Assembly: GCF_033955345.1 (NCBI RefSeq)
Contig: NZ_CP138332.1
Coordinates: 806,001 to 870,000 of the forward strand
DNA from: Sphingobacterium bambusae
GTDB taxonomy: Bacteria > Bacteroidota > Bacteroidia > Sphingobacteriales > Sphingobacteriaceae
Direction of reading: 5' to 3'
Length of the DNA: 64,000 nucleotides
Shown: one piece after another, positions 58,556-64,000 of the stretch
Layout: every line of letters starts with the position of its first letter
How positions within the stretch are numbered: position 1 is the stretch's first letter
The notes under the pieces: generated by a model
The model's input: only the letters and a program-made list of their open reading frames with translations
The model's database searches: none
Told to the model about the DNA's origin: nothing
Program-made: the position numbers and the translations under genes

Positions 58556-61500
58556 ATGCTAAAAACTTTCATAGAACGTCCTGTACTTTCTACGGTCATC
58601 TCCATCCTGCTCGTTATACTGGGCGTGATCGGTATATTAAAGCTTCCGTTACAACAATTCCCGGAAATAGCGCCCCCGGCTGTGCAGGTAACCGCACTTT
58701 ATCCCGGCGCCAATGCAGAGACGGTGCTGCGCGCCGTGGCGCCATCACTCGAAGAATCCATCAATGGTGTGGAAAACATGAGCTACATGAGCTCCACAGC
58801 CAGTAATGATGGGTCGCTGATGATTACCGTTTACTTTAAATTGGGAACAGATCCCGATCAAGCGGCCGTCAATGTACAAAACCGCGTCGCGCAGGCAACC
58901 AGTCAATTGCCCAGTGAAGTGGTGCAAGCCGGTGTAACGACCGCCAAGCAACAGAACAGCCTGATCATGGTGCTCGATCTGTACACCGAAGGCGAGAAAT
59001 ATGATCAAACGTTTATCAATAACTATGCGCAGATCAACATCATCCCAGAGCTTAAACGTATTCCCGGCGTGGGGCAAGCCATTGCCTTTGGCGGCAACAA
59101 AGATTATGCGATGCGTGTATGGCTCAATCCGAGCCAAATGGCGACCTACAGACTAACGCCCGCTGAAGTTATGGCTGCCATCCAAGATAAAAATATCGAA
59201 GCGGCTCCTGGCAAATTTGGAGAAAATACCAAGGAAGCTTTTGAATTCATCATCAAATATAAAGGGAAGCTCAACCAACCGACGGATTACGAAAATATCA
59301 TCATCCGTTCAAACAGTGATGGATCGATCCTTCGGCTAAGAGATGTTGGCCGCGTTGAACTTGGGGCATACACCTATGCCAGCAGTACACGCATTAATGG
59401 CAAAACGGGTTTGAACATTGGTATTATGCAAAACTCCGGTTCCAACGCTAACGAAATTCAGATCGCTATACAGGAACTTATGGATAAGGCATCACTGAGC
59501 TTTCCAAAAGGCGTAAAATACCTGGTTTTATACAATACCAAAGATGCGCTAGACCAGTCGATCGACCAGGTCAAGCAAACCTTGATCGAAGCTTTTATCT
59601 TGGTGTTCTTGGTCGTTTTCCTATTCCTGCAAGACTTCCGATCAACCTTGATTCCAGCTATCGCTGTTCCAGTAGCCATTGTGGGCACCTTTTTCTTCAT
59701 GCAGCTCTTCGGCTTCTCCATCAATTTACTGACGCTGTTCGCTTTGGTATTGGCCATAGGGATTGTCGTGGATGATGCCATCGTTGTTGTAGAGGCCGTA
59801 CATAGTAAAATGGAGCATAGCAATCTACCGCCAAAGCTGGCTACAACATCCGCCATGGGCGAGATTACCGGTGCTATTATCTCCATCACCCTGGTGATGT
59901 CTGCCGTGTTCCTACCGATTGGTTTCATGGAGGGGTCCACGGGTTTATTCTATCGGCAATTTGCCTTTACTTTGGCCATAGCCATTGTGATATCAGCCAT
60001 CAACGCCTTGACACTGAGCCCAGCCCTGTGTGCATTGCTGCTCAAACCGGTGGAACATCACGGATCCAATACGAAAAAACTAAATTTTAAAGAGCGCTTT
60101 TTCGCGGGGTTCAATGTAGGTTTTGATAAAGTAACGAACAACTACTTGGGAGGTTTGCGTTTTCTGATCCGCAAGAAATGGTTGGGTATGGCTGCCCTTG
60201 CGCTGTTGATTGTTTTAACCGTCTTTATGATCCAGCGAACACCTACCGCGTTTATACCATCGGAAGATCAAGGGTTTGTTGCCGTTTCCGTATCGTTGCC
60301 CGCCGGTTCATCACTAAACAGAACGTCCAATGCATTGAAAGAAGCAGAAGAACTTTTACAAAACGCACCCTTCACAAAAACGTTGAACGTAATGTCGGGA
60401 TTCAATATCTTGACCCAATCGACCAGTCCTTCGGCCGGCGTAGCTTTTATTCTGCTAAAGCCGCATAAAGATCGCGGACCACAAAAGGATATCGATGCCA
60501 TTATGGGCGAGATCAACGCCCGCTTGGCCAAGGTGAAGGGTGCCAACTTCTTTGTGTTCACCTTCCCTACAGTTCCAGGATTTAGCAACGTGGACGGACT
60601 GGATATGGTTTTACAGGATCGAACAGGTGGTAAATTGGATAAATTTAGTGGCGTTGGCCAAAATTTCCTTGCCCAATTGATGCAACGACCGGAGATCATG
60701 ATGGCCTTCACGACTTTCCGTGCCGATTATCCGCAATATGAACTACAGGTGGATGACATAAAGGCGGAACAGATTGGTGTAAAGACCAAGGATATTTTAC
60801 AGACCATGCAAGGTTACTTCGGTAGTGCCCAAGCATCCGACTTTAATCGATTTGGTAAATACTACCGGGTGATGGTCCAAGCAGATTTTGAAAACCGTAA
60901 AGAGCTCGCGGCAATGGATGGTATTTTCGTAAAAAATGTACAGGGTGAGATGGTTCCGATCAATACCTTAGTGCAATTGAAACGGGTATTTGGTCCAGAG
61001 ACGGTATCGCGTTACAACCTGTTTAACTCCATCGGCATAAATGCCATTCCGAAACCGGGATACAGTTCCGGTGATGCCATTCGAGCGGTGGAAGAAGTCG
61101 CTGCACAACAGCTACCCAACGGATACGCCTACGAGTTCTCGGGTATGACCAAGGAGGAAATCGTTTCCGGCGGACAGTCTACCTTGATCTTTATTCTTTG
61201 TTTAGTGTTTGTTTACTTTTTGCTAGCGGCACAGTATGAAAGCTATCTGATACCACTAGCGGTGATCCTGTCCATTCCAACGGGCATATTTGGTGTATTT
61301 GCTGCCATTGGGATGACAGGTATCTCTAACAACATTTACGTACAGGTATCCTTGGTGATGCTGATCGGTCTATTAGCAAAAAATGCCATCCTGATTGTGG
61401 AGTTCGCGCTGCAAGGGCGTAAGAACGGCCTATCCATAGCCAACGCAGCCCTCGAAGCTGCTAAGCTACGGTTACGCCCCATCATTATGACTTCCTTGGC

Positions 61501-61741
61501 ATTTATTGCCGGCATGATACCGATGATGGGAGCCGTGGGCCCCTCGGCGCAGGGGAATCATGCCATTAGTATTGCCGCTGCAGGCGGTATGGCGGCAGGT
61601 GTCGTCCTAGGGCTGTTCATTATCCCGGTTCTCTTTATCCTTTTCCAAACGTTGCAAGAAAAACTTATGCGAAAAGGAGAGCATAATACTTCGCACCCAG
61701 ACAGCATCAATCAACAAACCTTAGCGGAGGCACAACTTTAA
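58556..61741 (+). CDS. RND multidrug efflux pump, HAE1 family (AcrB-like)
   Basis: A 1061-aa inner-membrane transporter starting MLKTFIERPVLSTVISILLV. The proton-relay residues are visible: GIVVDDAIVVVEAV in helix 4 (two adjacent Asp) and LLAKNAILIVEFA in helix 10 (Lys). Porter-domain motifs include VQVTALYPGANAETV and MSSTASNDGSLMITVYF. It exports drugs, detergents or host toxic compounds with the adaptor and the channel encoded on either side (18-nt and 16-nt gaps). Length is standard for AcrB-type pumps. Confidence 0.95.
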   Translation: MLKTFIERPVLSTVISILLVILGVIGILKLPLQQFPEIAPPAVQVTALYPGANAETVLRAVAPSLEESINGVENMSYMSSTASNDGSLMITVYFKLGTDPDQAAVNVQNRVAQATSQLPSEVVQAGVTTAKQQNSLIMVLDLYTEGEKYDQTFINNYAQINIIPELKRIPGVGQAIAFGGNKDYAMRVWLNPSQMATYRLTPAEVMAAIQDKNIEAAPGKFGENTKEAFEFIIKYKGKLNQPTDYENIIIRSNSDGSILRLRDVGRVELGAYTYASSTRINGKTGLNIGIMQNSGSNANEIQIAIQELMDKASLSFPKGVKYLVLYNTKDALDQSIDQVKQTLIEAFILVFLVVFLFLQDFRSTLIPAIAVPVAIVGTFFFMQLFGFSINLLTLFALVLAIGIVVDDAIVVVEAVHSKMEHSNLPPKLATTSAMGEITGAIISITLVMSAVFLPIGFMEGSTGLFYRQFAFTLAIAIVISAINALTLSPALCALLLKPVEHHGSNTKKLNFKERFFAGFNVGFDKVTNNYLGGLRFLIRKKWLGMAALALLIVLTVFMIQRTPTAFIPSEDQGFVAVSVSLPAGSSLNRTSNALKEAEELLQNAPFTKTLNVMSGFNILTQSTSPSAGVAFILLKPHKDRGPQKDIDAIMGEINARLAKVKGANFFVFTFPTVPGFSNVDGLDMVLQDRTGGKLDKFSGVGQNFLAQLMQRPEIMMAFTTFRADYPQYELQVDDIKAEQIGVKTKDILQTMQGYFGSAQASDFNRFGKYYRVMVQADFENRKELAAMDGIFVKNVQGEMVPINTLVQLKRVFGPETVSRYNLFNSIGINAIPKPGYSSGDAIRAVEEVAAQQLPNGYAYEFSGMTKEEIVSGGQSTLIFILCLVFVYFLLAAQYESYLIPLAVILSIPTGIFGVFAAIGMTGISNNIYVQVSLVMLIGLLAKNAILIVEFALQGRKNGLSIANAALEAAKLRLRPIIMTSLAFIAGMIPMMGAVGPSAQGNHAISIAAAGGMAAGVVLGLFIIPVLFILFQTLQEKLMRKGEHNTSHPDSINQQTLAEAQL

Positions 61742-61757
61742 TTTTACCACGAGTATC

Positions 61758-63170
61758 ATGAGCATAAAACGCAATTTTCTATTTTCGCTTGGCGCGTCCA
61801 CTTTACTTTGGGCCTGCCAAGCGCAAAAAATCAAACAGGACGTCATACCGGCGCTTCCCGACAACTACCGTACAGAACAAACATGGAGCAACGATAGCAG
61901 CATCGCGCATATACAATGGCGCGACTTCTTTACAGATCCCTTCTTACAGGCATTGATCGATACCGCACTTCTCAAAAACGTAGATATGCAGATCGCCCTG
62001 AAGAATATCGAATCTGCAACATTGGAGGTAAAGCGTGCCAAGGCCGCTCTGCTCCCTAGCTTGCAACTGCAAATCCAAGCAAACACGACCAATCCATCTA
62101 ACAACAGTTTAAATGGCGTTAGCTTATCGCAGTTTTTAGGACAAAACCATATTGAAGATTACAATGCAGCACTTGCTGTATCTTGGGAAGCCGATATTTG
62201 GGGAAAGATCAAAAGCCAAAAAGCAGCGGCTTTTGCCTCCTACCTGCAAACTACGGAAGCCAAAGCTGCCATCCAAACACAGCTGATCAATCAAGTAGCG
62301 AAAGGTTACTATAGGTTGTTGATGTTGTACAGCGCCAAAGAAATCGCGGAACAAAGTCTGCGCTTGAGTGAGAACAGTCTTGCGCTAGCCCAATACCAAT
62401 ATGAAGTTGGCGACATCAGTCTGCTTGCTGTAGAACAGATCGCCGCCCAAAAATTGGCCGCTGCAGCGCTAATCCCAGACTTTCAGCAGCAGGTTGCACT
62501 ACAGGAAAACGCGCTACGCATCCTGAGCGGGGAGCTACCCGCGGAAATCCGCATCCAGAAAAAACTACAGGACGTAGAACTCCCCAGCCTGATCGGTGTG
62601 GGGGTTCCGGCACAGCTGTTAAGCCAGAGACCAGACATTAAACAACGAGAATTGGCAATTGTGGCCTCAGAAGCCTCTGCGCATGCTGCCCGAGCACAAA
62701 TGTATCCCTCGCTGGTTATTAGCGCCCAAGCCGGAGTCAATGCACTTACTGCCAGCAACTGGTTCAATATCCCAGCTTCGCTCTTCGGATCGCTGACCGG
62801 CGGCCTGACCCAACCTATCCTTCAGAAAAGACAGTTGCGCACGCAATACGAATTGGCGCAAGTGGAATACGAAAAAAGTGTGATCCTGTTTAGACAAGCA
62901 GTCCTAAATGCCACAGGAGAAGTGTCGGACGCTTTGGTCTCCATTCATCGTCTTGCGGAGCGCGAAAACATCGTTTTAGAAAAGACAGCCCGCCTTAAAA
63001 GTGCGATACAAAATGCTGATTTACTTTTTGAGACAGGTTCAGCGACCTATCTCGATGTGGTGGCTGCCCAAAGCAGTGCGCTGCAGAGTGAGCTTGAACT
63101 GGTACAGATACGCCAGTCAGAACTCGCAGCAACGGTAGACCTCTATCGCTCCCTTGGCGGAGGCTGGTAA
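61758..63170 (+). CDS. Outer-membrane efflux channel (TolC/OprM-like lipoprotein)
   Basis: A 470-aa outer-membrane factor with a lipoprotein signal (FSLGASTLLWACQAQK, Cys about 20). It has two repeats of the OMF helical domain: DPFLQALIDTALLKNVDMQIALKNIES with AKAALLPSLQLQIQ, and LLSQRPDIKQRELAIVASEA with AQMYPSLVISAQAGVN. LAALIPDFQQQVALQENALRIL lies between. It closes the efflux operon and is followed by a strong terminator. It should form the trimeric exit duct for the RND pump. Confidence 0.92.
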   Translation: MSIKRNFLFSLGASTLLWACQAQKIKQDVIPALPDNYRTEQTWSNDSSIAHIQWRDFFTDPFLQALIDTALLKNVDMQIALKNIESATLEVKRAKAALLPSLQLQIQANTTNPSNNSLNGVSLSQFLGQNHIEDYNAALAVSWEADIWGKIKSQKAAAFASYLQTTEAKAAIQTQLINQVAKGYYRLLMLYSAKEIAEQSLRLSENSLALAQYQYEVGDISLLAVEQIAAQKLAAAALIPDFQQQVALQENALRILSGELPAEIRIQKKLQDVELPSLIGVGVPAQLLSQRPDIKQRELAIVASEASAHAARAQMYPSLVISAQAGVNALTASNWFNIPASLFGSLTGGLTQPILQKRQLRTQYELAQVEYEKSVILFRQAVLNATGEVSDALVSIHRLAERENIVLEKTARLKSAIQNADLLFETGSATYLDVVAAQSSALQSELELVQIRQSELAATVDLYRSLGGGW

Positions 63171-63200
63171 TACCTTTAAAAACTCGTTTTTATATACGAT

Positions 63201-63244
63201 GTCCCAAATTAACAATTCATAGGATGAGCTTGTTAATTTGGGAC
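63201..63244 (+). terminator. Terminator of the RND efflux operon
   Basis: A 15-bp perfect stem (GTCCCAAATTAACAA at 63201-63215, TTGTTAATTTGGGAC at 63230-63244). It lies 30 nt after the stop codon, between convergent genes. No T-run follows on the plus strand (AAAAATAATT), but T-richness precedes it, which serves the minus direction. Confidence 0.7.
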
Positions 63245-63283
63245 AAAAATAATTATAAAAGCAACGTGAGATCTATTCGCTTT

Positions 63284-63655
63284 CTAGGAAATCACCTTAT
63301 TAACGACAGAAAGCAAGTCCGCTATATCAAAAGGTTTTGCCAAAAACTTATCCGCCCCAGCATTCATGGCCACAGACTTTCCATTTAGGCTTGCCGATAT
63401 ACAAAGAATAAAAACATCGTCGAACTTGATATCAGCCCGTAGTTGACGAACGATAACATCGCCCGCCATATTGGGCATCCAAAGGTCGATGATCAATAAA
63501 GCGGGTTGGTTGATTTCTAAACGTGATATTAATTTTGCGCTATCAGGTTCTTTGTCAACCTGAGCGCCCGCACTTTCAACAATTAATTCCAACATATTTA
63601 GGATACCGTGATCATCATCACATATCATCACCTTGCTTCTATCGCGAACATTCAT
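63284..63655 (-). CDS. Single-domain response regulator (receiver)
   Basis: A 123-aa protein consisting only of a receiver domain: acidic pocket VMICDDDHG near the N-terminus, phospho-acceptor Asp in LLIIDLWMPNMAGD, the conserved Ser/Thr in LCISASLNG, and Lys in KFLAKPFD. It has no output domain, so it would act in a phosphorelay or by protein contact. A gene ending at 63893 on the same strand lies upstream and might encode its partner, but it cannot be identified from the piece in the window. Confidence 0.88.
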   Translation of the reverse strand: MNVRDRSKVMICDDDHGILNMLELIVESAGAQVDKEPDSAKLISRLEINQPALLIIDLWMPNMAGDVIVRQLRADIKFDDVFILCISASLNGKSVAMNAGADKFLAKPFDIADLLSVVNKVIS

Positions 63656-63892
63656 CGTGTTTTCTCCCCTTAATTACATGACATCATCTCCAAAAAACGT
63701 ATAACTATTGACCAGCTTTTTTGCGGATGAAACAGTTTTTACTTCTTTCTTGATAGAGCAAATCTCAGACCAATTGTTGTTTGCAACCGGATACTACACA
63801 AGCCGTATACTTAAAATGAATCCCTCAAGCCCATTAAACAACCGAAAATTATACACTGTAAAAAAGTATTACTCCAAAGGTCAAGATAAATA

Positions 63893-64000
63893 CTAACCAC
63901 GAAGCATGCTTTGACTGTAAAGTTCAGGTATAAGTGTGGATTGCCAATACTCTTTGGAGTCGATATCCATGATGCTGAGTCGTCCCTTTCCTCCAGCACC
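63893..64000 (-). CDS. C-terminal fragment of an unrecognised gene at the window edge
   Basis: The minus strand, read from the window edge, gives an open 35-residue tail, KGRLSIMDIDSKEYWQSTLI followed by PELYSQSMLRG and a stop (complement at 63893-63895). The composition is protein-like, in contrast to other frames here. Most of the gene lies outside the window, so no family can be assigned. Confidence 0.5.
   Translation of the reverse strand, partial: GAGGKGRLSIMDIDSKEYWQSTLIPELYSQSMLRG

Noticed and set aside
63708..63896. A 62-codon plus-strand frame near the right edge
   Set aside because: It has no family resemblance and no good promoter, and it ends exactly where a protein-like minus-strand gene tail terminates.

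Overview
The window reads as chromosomal DNA of a Bacteroidota species, most likely Sphingobacteriaceae (Sphingobacterium-like). The reasons are SusC/SusD outer-membrane pairs, ECF sigma/FecR/STN-receptor signalling, lipoproteins with short SKxC-type signals, a YxjG-type methyltransferase pair, DUF4374/PepSY iron genes, and promoters with the Bacteroidota -7 element TAnnTTTG. No rRNA, intact tRNA, CRISPR array or prophage was seen.

Layout. (1) 1-6300 is an AT-rich accessory block. It holds a compact CBASS anti-phage operon (a 57-aa basic protein, a CD-NTase of the CdnE type, and a TIR-STING effector) followed by a large P-loop ATPase/winged-helix/repeat protein. (2) 6308-8170 holds three copies of a 143-bp unit that starts with the 3' end of a tRNA gene, probably attachment-site remnants marking one end of an island. 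The third copy is split off by a complete ISL3-type insertion sequence (6594-8021, 8-bp target duplication). (3) 8.2-11.2 kb holds an SdpI-like membrane protein, IS3 debris, a MetE-like methyltransferase and a VOC protein. (4) 11.4-23.9 kb is an iron/siderophore locus: siderophore-interacting reductase, ECF sigma-FecR-STN receptor, a receptor plus DUF4374 lipoprotein, an AraC regulator, and a DUF3325-DUF3649-PepSY operon. Three promoters here share one architecture (a -7 box, then tandem 20-21-bp repeats starting 40-41 bp away), predicting a regulon of the AraC protein. (5) 24.9-28.1 kb is decayed accessory DNA: an aldehyde-dehydrogenase tail, a second MetE-like gene, a HigA-like fragment, and a 294-bp-period tandem repeat built around a palindrome.

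(6) 28.1-39.9 kb is mostly sugar-acid and pentose-phosphate metabolism: gluconate permease and kinase, then gnd-zwf-pgl. It is broken by lipoproteins, a Crp/Fnr regulator next to a pair of CRP-type sites, a DJ-1/Hsp31-like protein, and dispersed inverted repeats. (7) 40.0-43.7 kb is a second ferric-siderophore pair (receptor plus PepSY reductase). (8) 44.4-55.5 kb is a six-gene polysaccharide-utilisation operon: SusC, SusD, a YetA/PcRGLX-type (PL26-like) lyase, a DUF6250-like protein, a sulfatase and a cupin. (9) 56.6-63.2 kb is a TetR-controlled RND efflux operon with three matching palindromic operators. The right edge has a lone receiver-domain protein and the C-terminus of an unrecognised gene.

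The most exciting system is the CBASS operon with a bacterial STING, its conserved-looking small third gene, and the neighbouring ATPase. The least described observations are the shared AraC-box architecture, the tRNA-tail repeat array and the 294-bp tandem repeat. All family assignments come from reading motifs; no search was run.
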